Assembly: GCA_947498815.1 (NCBI GenBank)
Contig: CANMLU010000001.1
Span: 434,001-498,000 of the forward strand
Length of the DNA: 64,000 nt
Source of the DNA: an uncultured Aquimarina sp.
Lineage (GTDB): Bacteria > Bacteroidota > Bacteroidia > Flavobacteriales > Flavobacteriaceae
Reading direction: 5' to 3'
Every line of letters begins with the position of its first letter. Position 1 is the stretch's first letter. The position numbers were made by a program, and so were the translations under genes. The notes under the pieces are model-generated. The model worked only from the letters and a program-made list of their open reading frames with translations. It was not told the origin of the DNA and made no database searches. Positions 24,668 through 33,300 of the stretch are shown in pieces.

Positions 24668-25538
24668 ATTTCGTATTTCTAAAACCGTATATAATTTGTC
24701 TCAAAAAGCTTTTAGGCACTTTTTCATCTCCCGGAAAGCCAATTTCTATGGCGCCACTATCTTCTGGGATATAATTAGTTTTAAAAATATAATCCCATAA
24801 GCTTAGGCTAATCCCGAAATTAACACCATAAGAACCTTTTGGTAGCACATACGAATGATGATAAAGATGCATCACAGGATTGTTGAAGATATATTTAAGT
24901 GGTCCCCAGGTGATTTTAATATTGGCATGATTGAAATGGCCAATGGCAATGGCAATAAAATGCACGATATAGGCCTGTTCTGGTTCAAAACCTCCCAGAA
25001 TCATGACTCCGATAGTTTTTAAAGGTTTGTAAAAGATATTTTCCATCCAATGATAGCGTAGATGTGCAGCAAATCCCATTTCTTTGACCGAATGATGTAT
25101 TTTATGAAATTTCCAAAGGAAAGGATATTTATGAAGTAGTACATGAGTAAACCACTGTACAAAGTCTAAAATTATAAAAAACAGGACTAATTGAACCCAC
25201 ATGGGTAAACCAGAAATATCCATAATAGTTAGGCTGCTAGAAGAGATTCCAAAGCCTCCAAAAAAGATACCTAGTAATTTATAAAAACCACTTACTGTAA
25301 TGGCAAAGACAAAAAAATTGAAATACATATAGAAACCATCCAACCAAAAGTCTTTTCGGAAAATGGATTGCTCTTTCCGCCAAGGGAAAGTGATTTCTAG
25401 CCCCCAAATCAATAATGATATGGCCGTAAGACCCCAGAAATAGTTGGTATACCAAGGGACTTCAAATAATATGGATTTCCAGGTCCATTGAACACTACCC
25501 ATAAAAGCATCTGTAAATGCAGCTATGTACTTTTCCAT
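24666..25538 (-). CDS. Sterol desaturase/fatty acid hydroxylase superfamily membrane protein
   Basis: The protein (290 residues from the ATG at 25538) has four to five membrane segments. The histidine clusters of the di-iron superfamily are present: HVLLH, HKIHH, and 'HLYHHSYV' near the end, plus His in 'AIAIGHFNHANI'. Members hydroxylate or desaturate lipids with oxygen; the substrate here is unknown. A longer start at 25556 lies upstream of the predicted transcription start (near 25552), so 25538 is chosen. It is one of the five GTAAC-box genes. Confidence 0.85.
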   Translation of the reverse strand: MEKYIAAFTDAFMGSVQWTWKSILFEVPWYTNYFWGLTAISLLIWGLEITFPWRKEQSIFRKDFWLDGFYMYFNFFVFAITVSGFYKLLGIFFGGFGISSSSLTIMDISGLPMWVQLVLFFIILDFVQWFTHVLLHKYPFLWKFHKIHHSVKEMGFAAHLRYHWMENIFYKPLKTIGVMILGGFEPEQAYIVHFIAIAIGHFNHANIKITWGPLKYIFNNPVMHLYHHSYVLPKGSYGVNFGISLSLWDYIFKTNYIPEDSGAIEIGFPGDEKVPKSFLRQIIYGFRNTK

Positions 25539-25556
25539 AGAAGTTTTTTTGAACAC

Positions 25557-25600
25557 TAAAGATAATGCATTTAGGTTGTTGATATGGTAACAAATGTTAC
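25557..25600 (-). promoter_or_regulatory. GTAAC-type box and -7 element for the sterol desaturase
   Basis: GTAACAAATGTTAC (25587-25600) is centred 36.5 nt upstream of the end of TATCTTTA (25557-25564, minus strand). The predicted start near 25552 leaves a 14-nt leader to the ATG at 25538. Confidence 0.65.
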
Positions 25601-25629
25601 AGTACGGATTTTGGGGATATCATATAAAA

Positions 25630-26331
25630 TTAATGACATTCAAAGTCAGCAGAAACCATTTCGGTAATAGGTTTGGGAGATAGGTAAGGAATTCCTAACC
25701 CTAATCCGCGTACAACAAATAATAAACCGATTATAACTATAAATACAGGAATAGCCTTCTGTATGCGTAGTCTTGCTTTTCCTGTTAGGAAGTTACCCGC
25801 ATATACCGTTGCTGTCATTAATGGTATGGTGCCCATTCCAAAAAGAATCATATATAAACTACTCTCAAGTAGATCACCATAAGCAATAGCAGCAAAAATT
25901 GCCATATACACTAATCCACAAGGTAAGAAGCCATTCAAAAAACCAATAGTTAAAAAAGTATCGGGGGTTCTTTTTTTGAGTTCTTTACCCAACCTGTTTT
26001 TTAATCTTGAAATAAGTTTATAAATGGGCTTTGAGAAGTTATATCTTGTTAATAGTTGAGTAGGTACTAACACAGCTAGGATCATTAAAACACCTATTGC
26101 TATGGATAACCCTTGTTGTAATCCAAAAATGTTAAGGCTTTTTCCTATGAGTCCAAAGAATAATCCAATTATGCCATAAGCCAATAGCCTACCAAAATGA
26201 TATAACAAAATTTGAAAAAGTTTTTTGGTAGTATTTGAACGACCAACGGGCAACATAAAAGCAATAGGGCCGCACATTCCAATGCAATGAAAGCTACCTA
26301 AGAGACCTAATATGAATGCAGATACCAACAT
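25630..26331 (-). CDS. SafE/TauE-like membrane protein of the cbb3 oxidase cluster
   Basis: The 233-residue protein has about six membrane helices and the N-terminal motif HCIGMCGP, with 'GFLNGFLPCGLVYMAIFAA' in the middle. This is the 'sulfite exporter TauE/SafE' branch (CcoS/CcoH-linked, DsbD-like) regularly found at the end of ccoNOPGH clusters. Its Cys-His-Met elements suggest copper or thiol handling for oxidase assembly, which is inference. It abuts ccoH with no gap. Confidence 0.85.
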   Translation of the reverse strand: MLVSAFILGLLGSFHCIGMCGPIAFMLPVGRSNTTKKLFQILLYHFGRLLAYGIIGLFFGLIGKSLNIFGLQQGLSIAIGVLMILAVLVPTQLLTRYNFSKPIYKLISRLKNRLGKELKKRTPDTFLTIGFLNGFLPCGLVYMAIFAAIAYGDLLESSLYMILFGMGTIPLMTATVYAGNFLTGKARLRIQKAIPVFIVIIGLLFVVRGLGLGIPYLSPKPITEMVSADFECH

Positions 26332-26778
26332 TTAGTAGACAAATGATTTCTTAAATAAAAAGGGAGTATTTTCATATTTCCAGTCGATCTTCACATCCCA
26401 TCGACCTTCTAAAAGTCGATCATTGGATATTACAAATTCTGAACCGTCAAGAGCAATAGGAATCTCAAAATCCAGCTTTTTGTTTGATGGGCGGTATAAG
26501 GAAATAGTTCCAGAGACTGAAGCATAATCTTTATCTTCTGGAAAGGTAATTAATAGTCCTTCTTCAATTATTTTAACAACAACATTATGCTTTAAAGCGT
26601 TCCCATTTTCCTCAGCATTGATTTCTTTCTGAAAAGCTAGTTCTTCTTTATAATATTCTTCGGTAACGAGATCATGTGAATATTTTTCTTCTGTATTCAT
26701 ACGTATAACGAAGTACATTATGAAGGAGATAAATCCTATAAATACTAGTACGATGGCGGTTCCCCAGTTTATTTTCAT
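26332..26778 (-). CDS. ccoH: FixH/CcoH family protein
   Basis: The 148-residue protein has one N-terminal membrane helix (about 6-26, WGTAIVLVFIGFISFIMYFVIRM). A periplasmic beta domain follows, with 'VTEEYYKEELAFQKEINAEENG' (the YY..E...Q..I..... FixH signature) and 'GRWDVKIDWKYENTPFLFKKSFVY' at the end. FixH acts with the copper ATPase FixI/CcoI in cbb3 assembly. Two inverted repeats separate it from ccoG. Confidence 0.88.
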   Translation of the reverse strand: MKINWGTAIVLVFIGFISFIMYFVIRMNTEEKYSHDLVTEEYYKEELAFQKEINAEENGNALKHNVVVKIIEEGLLITFPEDKDYASVSGTISLYRPSNKKLDFEIPIALDGSEFVISNDRLLEGRWDVKIDWKYENTPFLFKKSFVY

Positions 26779-26807
26779 GATATTATTGTTTTAAGTGTTG
26801 CTTTGGA

Positions 26808-26877
26808 TTCCGGCCTACGCCGGAATGACAAGTACTTGATTATGATTTTTTTTGTCATCCCAGCGTATGCTGGGATC
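26808..26877. repeat. Two intergenic dyads between ccoG and ccoH
   Basis: ATTCCGGC-ctac-GCCGGAAT (26808-26827) and ATCCCAGC-gtat-GCTGGGAT (26858-26877) are perfect 8-bp hairpins 30 nt apart. Each carries the GTCAT or GACA flank of a widespread intergenic repeat. They may moderate ccoG-ccoH readthrough. Confidence 0.7.
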
Positions 26878-26927
26878 TCTAGTACCACATGGCTCAGACT
26901 ATCCTCTAACTACCAAAAAACTATCGA

Positions 26928-28352
26928 CTAACGATAAGTTCTCGGCCCTAGAAAGGCTGTAGTGGTCGTTTCAATTAATTTATCATTACTATACACTCCA
27001 ATTTTTAATCGATCTTTGTCTCCTTTAAGGGCGGCACTATTAATCTCAATAAACAATGTTCCTTCTGAAAGACCTTGTTTTGGGACAGCAAAATTTTTAT
27101 GTGTTACCAATTCAATTTTTCCTTTGTGAGATAATAACTCAAAGTGAACATCTTCAATGGCATCTGTAGTTTTATTCACCAGTTTATAGGTGTATACATT
27201 GCTAATTATATTATCGCCTTTTCGTTCATACAATTGACCTGGTAATCTTAAGATATTAGCTTCGACATCGTTTCTTAAAAATGACATTCCTAGAAAAATA
27301 CCAGTTAGAATGACCAAAACAGCACTATATCCTTTTAATCTTGGAGTGAATTTGAATTTTGCTTTTTTGGCAATATTCTCTTCGCTAGCATATCGTATCA
27401 AACCTTTTGGAAGATGTACACTTTCCATCATATGATCACATGCATCAATACAAGCGGTACAGTTCACACATTCTAGTTGCGTGCCGTTGCGAATATCTAT
27501 TCCGGTAGGGCATACGTGTACGCATTGAAAGCAATCAATGCAATCTCCTTTTCCCGTAGCTGGGCGATCTTCGTTTTTCTTAAATTTAGCTCGTCCTGTT
27601 TCTTTTTCTCCACGTTTATAATCATAAGCCACTACAATTGATTTTGAATCCAGTAATACTCCTTGTAAACGTCCATATGGGCAGGCAATAATACATACCT
27701 GTTCTCGGAACCAAGCAAAGACAAAATAAAAAACAGCAGTAAATATAAGTAGCGAGATCAAAGTGCTGATATGTTTTAAAGGTCCGTCTATTAAAACATA
27801 TTGGATCAGATTATCACTTCCAATTAGGTATGCAAGAAATACATTGGCAATAAGAAATGATATGATGAAAAACACAATCCATTTTGTAACTCGTTTTCTT
27901 ATTTTTTCGGCATTCCAAGATTGCTTATCCAGGCGTATTTGTTTTCCACGATCCCCTTCAATCCAGTATTCAATTCTGCGAAAAACCATTTCCATAAAGA
28001 TGGTTTGTGGACATATCCAACCGCAAAAAATTCTCCCGAAGGCAACAGTAAACAAAATCACAAACACCACACCGATAATCATTGAGATTACGAACAGATG
28101 AAAATCTTGCGGCCAGAATGGAGCTCCAAAAATATTGAAACGTCTTTCAAGCACATTGAATAGCAAGAACTGATTTCCGTTGATTTTTATAAAAGGTGCT
28201 GAAAACAAGAATAGTAACAACCCATAACTCACCCATTTACGATACTCGTAAAACTTACCATTAGGTTTTTTCGGATACACCCAGGCACGCTTTCCTTCCT
28301 CATTAATAGTGCCTATAGAATCTCTGAATTTTTCGTTTTCTGGTGTTTCCAA
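26928..28352 (-). CDS. ccoG: cbb3 oxidase accessory ferredoxin protein CcoG
   Basis: The 474-residue protein has about five membrane helices. Cys motifs include CGWICPQTIFMEMVFRRIEY, CIIACPYGRLQG and an 8-Cys ferredoxin segment (CIDCFQCVHVCPTG and CVNCTACIDACD), then a C-terminal Ig-like domain. CcoG is a cupric reductase that supplies Cu(I) to the cbb3 oxidase. It lies 15 nt after the cytochrome subunit gene in the cco operon. Confidence 0.93.
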   Translation of the reverse strand: METPENEKFRDSIGTINEEGKRAWVYPKKPNGKFYEYRKWVSYGLLLFLFSAPFIKINGNQFLLFNVLERRFNIFGAPFWPQDFHLFVISMIIGVVFVILFTVAFGRIFCGWICPQTIFMEMVFRRIEYWIEGDRGKQIRLDKQSWNAEKIRKRVTKWIVFFIISFLIANVFLAYLIGSDNLIQYVLIDGPLKHISTLISLLIFTAVFYFVFAWFREQVCIIACPYGRLQGVLLDSKSIVVAYDYKRGEKETGRAKFKKNEDRPATGKGDCIDCFQCVHVCPTGIDIRNGTQLECVNCTACIDACDHMMESVHLPKGLIRYASEENIAKKAKFKFTPRLKGYSAVLVILTGIFLGMSFLRNDVEANILRLPGQLYERKGDNIISNVYTYKLVNKTTDAIEDVHFELLSHKGKIELVTHKNFAVPKQGLSEGTLFIEINSAALKGDKDRLKIGVYSNDKLIETTTTAFLGPRTYR

Positions 28353-28367
28353 TTGGGTTTGTTTTTA

Positions 28368-29324
28368 TTATTTATTTACGACTACAGCTGTCGAGTCAGA
28401 AACGGTTTCAGGAATTTCTTCTACAGGGGCTTCTTCCTTTGGTGCATCTGGATCTATCCATATTTCACCTTGGGCTTCTTTAGGTTCTGCAGGGGTAGTG
28501 CCCCCCAAAGTGATTACATAACTTGCTACTTGAGCCATTTCGGCTGGTTTTAAGGTTTGTTTCCAGGCCACCATGCCTTTTCCATCTCGCCCTCCTTCAG
28601 AAATGGTGCGGAACACGTTCTTGATTCCACCTCCAAGAATCCAATAGGAATCTGTAAGATTAGGGCCAATACCACCTCCACCATCTGCTTTGTGACAAGC
28701 AACACAATTCGTAGTAAAGACTGCTTTTCCGGCACTAATATCGGAAGCCTCGGTAAGCAAAGTAACTGTGTTAATGTCCACAAGATCTTTTGCAGTTCTT
28801 TTGTATTCTTCAATGGCAATCTTAGCTTCAGCTACTTCAGTTTCATATTCTTCTGCTTGGGTGTAATCATTAAACATATGAAAACGAGCCAGGTATATTA
28901 CTCCGAAAATGATTGTTGCATAAAAACCCCATACCCACCAAGGCGGAAGGTTGTTATCCAACTCTTTGATGCCGTCATAATTATGATCAAGAATGATCTC
29001 TTCTTCTTCTTCGACAGGTTTACTATCCAATAATTTCAGATACATATCCCGAAACCATTTGAACTGATTCTCTTTTCTGGTCTTTTCTGCCAAAAGATAC
29101 CGTTCCTGAGCTTCTGGTTTTAAGGAACGAAATAGGATACTTCGAAGCGCTTCAAAGCATATTTCTAGGGTTATTGCGAATAATAGAACCATTCCCAAAA
29201 CCAGCCAGGTTATGGGTTGCGTTATAAATGCAGATTGTTCTCCTGATGATACGGTTACTTCTAATAAAATATAGGCAATACCCAAAAAGGCAAGCACTCT
29301 TAAGTATGATGCGGTACTTCTCAT
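28368..29324 (-). CDS. ccoP: cbb3 oxidase subunit III (CcoP), single heme c
   Basis: The 318-residue protein has two membrane helices near the N-terminus, then the CcoP N-domain around 'DNNLPPWWVWGFYATIIFGVIYLARFH'. A single cytochrome c domain follows with CVACH, distal Met near 'GKGMVAWK' and 'MAQVASYVITLGG'. Proteobacterial CcoP carries two hemes; only one CxxCH is present here, as in many Bacteroidota. The C-terminus is acidic and Pro/Glu rich. It overlaps ccoQ by 4 nt. Confidence 0.92.
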   Translation of the reverse strand: MRSTASYLRVLAFLGIAYILLEVTVSSGEQSAFITQPITWLVLGMVLLFAITLEICFEALRSILFRSLKPEAQERYLLAEKTRKENQFKWFRDMYLKLLDSKPVEEEEEIILDHNYDGIKELDNNLPPWWVWGFYATIIFGVIYLARFHMFNDYTQAEEYETEVAEAKIAIEEYKRTAKDLVDINTVTLLTEASDISAGKAVFTTNCVACHKADGGGGIGPNLTDSYWILGGGIKNVFRTISEGGRDGKGMVAWKQTLKPAEMAQVASYVITLGGTTPAEPKEAQGEIWIDPDAPKEEAPVEEIPETVSDSTAVVVNK

Positions 29325-29506
29325 AAGTCAGTTTCGTTTTCGGTTTCTAATGGAATATGGCTTACTTCTTTTATATGTTCTTTTTTTGCGGTAAATACCC
29401 ACCAAAACAGAGCCGCAAAGAAGATGAAAAATATGAGTAGAGAGATCATGGGATAAATCGCTATACCCTCAATACTTTCCATATGACCTTTTACAAATTT
29501 TAGCAT
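29321..29506 (-). CDS. ccoQ: cbb3 oxidase small subunit (CcoQ-like)
   Basis: The 61-residue single-span protein (helix about 18-40, AIYPMISLLIFFIFFAALFWWVF) is followed by a charged tail starting TAKKEHIKEV. Position between ccoNO and ccoP and size match CcoQ, which stabilises the oxidase. Sequence identity in this family is low, so position is the main evidence. Confidence 0.85.
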   Translation of the reverse strand: MLKFVKGHMESIEGIAIYPMISLLIFFIFFAALFWWVFTAKKEHIKEVSHIPLETENETDL

Positions 29507-29511
29507 AACTT

Positions 29512-31713
29512 TTATTCTTTATTTTTAACTAAAGTTTTTTCGTTTTTAACCTTGATGTCTGTTCCTAATCTTTGGATATACGCTATTAAAGCTACCACCT
29601 CTCTGTTTCGCATTTCAACAAAATCCAATCCATTCTCCTTAGCATATTTTTTGTCGGCCTCATAGGTTTTTGCAAAATCGGGATCATCGTACAAGTTTTT
29701 CTCAATTTGGGTAGCTTGCTCATCCATCCATTGCTGTGCTTTGGCTATTTCTTCCGAAGTATAAGGCACTCCGAGTGATACCATAGCTTCCATTTTGATT
29801 TCGGTTAAAGAGCGATCGAGCTCATCTTGAATCAACCATTTATAACTTGGCATTATAGATCCCGAAGAAGTACTCTGCGGATCATAAAAGTGATTCAGAT
29901 GCCAGTTGTCAGAATATTTACCACCTATACGCATTAGGTCTGGTCCTGTACGTTTACTTCCCCATAAGAAAGGATGATCATATACATATTCTCCCGCTTT
30001 GGAGTACTCTCCATAACGCTCCACCTCACTACGGAAAGGTCGTATCATTTGTGAATGACAGGACACACAACTTTCTCTGATGTACAAGTCTCTGCCTTCA
30101 AGCTCAAGAGGCGTATAAGGTTTAACGCTAGTAATGGTTGGGATATTTGAATCAATCATTAGTGTTGGTACAATTTGAACGGCACCACCGATAAGGATTG
30201 CTATCGTTGCAAAGATGGTAAGCTTTACAGGTCTTCTTTCTAACCAGGTATGATATCCTTCTTTTGCTGTTCTTAGTTTGGTTACTTTTTGAAGGGGAGC
30301 AGCTTCTGCAAGTTCATCAGTAACCTCACGACCACTTCGTACAGTTTGAATAATGTTGTATAACATTATGAAAGCTCCCAGAATATACATGCTTCCTCCA
30401 ATAGCACGCATCCAGTACATGGGGATAATTTCGTTTACGGTTTCTAAGAAATTACCATATACGAGGCTTCCATCGGGATTAAATTGTTTCCACATTGATG
30501 CTTGTACAAAACCAGCAACATACATAGGTAATGCGTACATAATAATGCCCAAAGTCCCTATCCAGAAATGTGCATTAGCAAGCCCTGTAGACCACAGTTT
30601 TGTTTTAGTAAGTCTTGGGATTAGCCAATACACCATCCCAAACGTCAAAAATCCATTCCAAGCCAGGGCACCTACATGCACATGTGCAATAATCCAATCG
30701 CTAAAGTGTGCAATAGCATTTACGTTTTTTAATGACAGCATAGGTCCTTCAAAAGTTGCCATACCATATCCGGTAATAGCAACAACCATAAATTTTAAAA
30801 CAGGATCGGTACGAACCTTATCCCATGCGCCTCTTAGCGTTAGCAATCCATTAATCATACCTCCCCATGATGGCGCTATTAACATAATCGAAAATGCTAC
30901 TCCAAGATTCTGTGCCCAGTCTGGTAAAGATGAATACAACAGGTGATGAGGTCCGGCCCAGATATAAATAAATATTAAGGACCAGAAATGAACAATAGAT
31001 AACCTATAGGAGTATACGGGCCTGTTGGCTGCCTTGGGAATAAAGTAATACATTAATCCTAAGAAAGGTGTAGTAAGGAAAAATGCGACAGCGTTATGAC
31101 CATACCACCATTGGACTAATGCATCTTGCACCCCTGCATACACCGAATAACTTTTTAAAGCACTTACTGGGAGTTCAAGACTATTAAAAATATGAAGTAC
31201 AGCAACGGTAACGAAGGTTGCTAGGTAAAACCAAATAGCTACATACAAATGACGTTGTCTTCGTTTTAAGATGGTAGCGATAAGATTCCATCCAAAAACT
31301 ACCCAAATTACTGCTATTGCAATATCAAATGGCCATTCTAACTCTGCGTATTCTTTTGACGTGGTATATCCTAACGGTAAAGTAATTGCAGCGCCCACGA
31401 TAATCAATTGCCAGGCCCAGAAATTTATATTACTGAGTTTATCACTAAACATCCGGGTTTTTAATAACCGTTGCGTAGAATAATAGACCCCAGCAAAGAT
31501 GGCGTTACCTACAAAAGCAAAAATAACTGCATTGGTATGGAGGGGTCTTAATCGACCAAAGCTTAACCAGGAAATTCCATCCGTTAGATTAGGAAATAAA
31601 AACATAAAGGCCAATAGTAAACCTACCGACATTCCCACAATACCCCATAGCATTGTGGCATACAAGAATTTTTTTACGATTTTATTATCGTAATAGAATT
31701 TTTCCATTTCCAT
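29512..31713 (-). CDS. ccoN: cbb3 oxidase fused subunits I and II (CcoNO)
   Basis: The 733-residue protein joins a heme-copper catalytic subunit (about 1-480; twelve-helix core with 'RPLHTNAVIFAFVGNAIFAG', 'WWYGHNAVAFFLTTPFLG', 'GPHHLLYSSLPDW' and 'HFSDWIIAHVHVGALAWNGF') to a CcoO domain. The latter carries heme motif CVSCHSQMIRPF and 'GPDLMRIGGKYSDNWH'. It reduces oxygen at high affinity and pumps protons. The N-O fusion is typical of Bacteroidota. A linker near 490-510 (RTAKEGYHTWLERRP) and one helix join the two parts. Confidence 0.95.
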   Translation of the reverse strand: MEMEKFYYDNKIVKKFLYATMLWGIVGMSVGLLLAFMFLFPNLTDGISWLSFGRLRPLHTNAVIFAFVGNAIFAGVYYSTQRLLKTRMFSDKLSNINFWAWQLIIVGAAITLPLGYTTSKEYAELEWPFDIAIAVIWVVFGWNLIATILKRRQRHLYVAIWFYLATFVTVAVLHIFNSLELPVSALKSYSVYAGVQDALVQWWYGHNAVAFFLTTPFLGLMYYFIPKAANRPVYSYRLSIVHFWSLIFIYIWAGPHHLLYSSLPDWAQNLGVAFSIMLIAPSWGGMINGLLTLRGAWDKVRTDPVLKFMVVAITGYGMATFEGPMLSLKNVNAIAHFSDWIIAHVHVGALAWNGFLTFGMVYWLIPRLTKTKLWSTGLANAHFWIGTLGIIMYALPMYVAGFVQASMWKQFNPDGSLVYGNFLETVNEIIPMYWMRAIGGSMYILGAFIMLYNIIQTVRSGREVTDELAEAAPLQKVTKLRTAKEGYHTWLERRPVKLTIFATIAILIGGAVQIVPTLMIDSNIPTITSVKPYTPLELEGRDLYIRESCVSCHSQMIRPFRSEVERYGEYSKAGEYVYDHPFLWGSKRTGPDLMRIGGKYSDNWHLNHFYDPQSTSSGSIMPSYKWLIQDELDRSLTEIKMEAMVSLGVPYTSEEIAKAQQWMDEQATQIEKNLYDDPDFAKTYEADKKYAKENGLDFVEMRNREVVALIAYIQRLGTDIKVKNEKTLVKNKE

Positions 31714-31715
31714 AG

Positions 31716-31910
31716 TTAAGATTGTTTAGTTTTAGTTGATACTGAAGATTTTTCTTTGCTTTCTTTCACGAGTTCGTCATCAAAAAGCATTCGTACAGAA
31801 GGAGTATAAATATCGTCATATTGACCATTTTTAACAGAAATGATAAATGCTATGAAAAAGATAATTGCAACGATAATGCTAATCGTTAAGAGCACATATA
31901 TTACACCCAT
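31716..31910 (-). CDS. ccoS: cbb3 oxidase assembly protein CcoS
   Basis: The 64-residue protein has one N-terminal helix (MGVIYVLLTISIIVAIIFFIAF) and then 'VKNGQYDDIYTPSVRMLFDD', the CcoS motif G-Q-[FY]-D-D-x-x-x-P. CcoS is needed for cofactor insertion in the oxidase. It is the first gene of the operon (31910 to about 25630) and is preceded by a consensus-like FNR-type promoter. Confidence 0.93.
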   Translation of the reverse strand: MGVIYVLLTISIIVAIIFFIAFIISVKNGQYDDIYTPSVRMLFDDELVKESKEKSSVSTKTKQS

Positions 31911-31929
31911 ACTTACTTTGATTATGAGT

Positions 31930-31972
31930 CAAAAGTATGTGTGAACGATTTCTTAAAAAATGACTTTTGTCA
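31930..31972 (-). promoter_or_regulatory. FNR-type palindrome and -7 element for the cco operon
   Basis: TGACTTTTGTCA (31961-31972) is centred 36.5 nt upstream of the last base of TACTTTTG (31930-31937, minus strand). The predicted start near 31925 leaves a 15-nt leader to ccoS. Confidence 0.75.
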
Positions 31973-32061
31973 GGTTTTAATACAGAAGAAGAGTTATCGG
32001 CAAAATTGATAACTTTTTTAACTTAAAAAAGGCTGGATTTTGTTATTATTATTGAATGTAT

Positions 32062-33294
32062 CTATTTAACCTTAAATCTTAATTTTCCAGTTTCGATTTC
32101 GATAGCAGTTTTTGCAAGTATGGTAAATACAAAAGCTCCAAGAGCCCAAATACCCAGAGTTACGCCTATCTCAATACCCGTTGGAGTATATTCTGCGATC
32201 TTGCCATAAGGACCCGGAATGAAACCAGGAACAATCAAGCCAAACCCTTTTTCTATCCAAATTGCTATGAATAGAATGAAACATGCAAAATATAACACAG
32301 TAAGCTTGTTGCGCAATTTACCGAAGGTAAGAATAACCGTTGCCAATACGTTTAAAGGAATTGCAGTCCATATCCAAGGTAATAATGCTGTTTTTCCTTG
32401 CAATCCAAAGAACAAATAATAAGCACTTTCACTATGATGTGTAGGAGCATAAAACTCTTTAAACAACTCCGAAATTAGCATTATTAAGTTTATTTGAGCT
32501 GCTACAGTAACGATCATGCCTATTTTTTTAATCGTTTTGTCTTCGATTTTAAACGCAGTAAATGTTCTAATAACCGCCAAAACCAAAATAATTAGTGCAG
32601 GCCCGGCTGCAAATGCCGATGCCAAAAAACGTGGCCCCAATAAAGCATTATTCCAGAAAGGTCTAGCCTGTAACCCTTGATACAAAAATGCAGTTACCAG
32701 GTGGATTGCAACTGCCCAGAAAACGGACAGAATTGCCCCAGGAACATATATTTTGGGATTAGGGACTTTACCCTGGTAACGTCGAAATAGTATATAAAAC
32801 GGGATGGAGATATTCAAAAACAAATAACCATTTAGGACAATGACATCCCAGGTGAGCATAGAATTAGGAAAGTTAAAGACTCCAATGCCTGGTATCATAT
32901 GCCATAGTACAGAGGGACCTCCCATATCTGCTACCACAAAAGCTAAACACATAATTAAAGCTGCTACAGCTAATCCTTCACCAATAAGCACCGCTTGCTT
33001 AAAATCAATATCTTTTAATACATATGTTGGCATCACCAGCATCACCGCTGCCGCCGCTACACCTACTAGAAACGTAAAATTGGATATGTATAACCCCCAA
33101 CTCACACGGTCGGTCATACCGGTGACACTTAATCCAAATTCTAATTGAACGGAATAGCAATACATCCCAATAAGCATCACAAAGGTCAAGAACGCCATCC
33201 AGATATGATACTTTTTTGAACCTTGTGTAATGGTGTCCAAACTATCTTTTACTAAACTTTTAAAAACTTTAAGTCTTCTCATTTTTGAGTACAT
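32062..33294 (-). CDS. NrfD/DsrP-type quinol-interacting membrane protein
   Basis: The 410-residue protein has about ten membrane helices. Family landmarks are 'FGLSVTGMTDRVSWGLYISNFTFLVG', 'GEGLAVAALIMCLAFVVADMGGP' and 'ALLGPRFLASAFAAGPALIILVLA'. NrfD-type subunits exchange electrons between quinol and a partner Fe-S protein, here encoded 6 nt upstream. At the end of a nap operon it would replace NapC or NapH as the quinol dehydrogenase. It has no CxxCH of its own. Confidence 0.88.
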   Translation of the reverse strand: MYSKMRRLKVFKSLVKDSLDTITQGSKKYHIWMAFLTFVMLIGMYCYSVQLEFGLSVTGMTDRVSWGLYISNFTFLVGVAAAAVMLVMPTYVLKDIDFKQAVLIGEGLAVAALIMCLAFVVADMGGPSVLWHMIPGIGVFNFPNSMLTWDVIVLNGYLFLNISIPFYILFRRYQGKVPNPKIYVPGAILSVFWAVAIHLVTAFLYQGLQARPFWNNALLGPRFLASAFAAGPALIILVLAVIRTFTAFKIEDKTIKKIGMIVTVAAQINLIMLISELFKEFYAPTHHSESAYYLFFGLQGKTALLPWIWTAIPLNVLATVILTFGKLRNKLTVLYFACFILFIAIWIEKGFGLIVPGFIPGPYGKIAEYTPTGIEIGVTLGIWALGAFVFTILAKTAIEIETGKLRFKVK

Positions 33295-33300
33295 TTTTGA

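Noticed and set aside
30353-30946. 197-residue frame antisense to ccoNO
   Set aside because: Antisense shadow of a highly conserved coding region; no promoter or recognisable domain.
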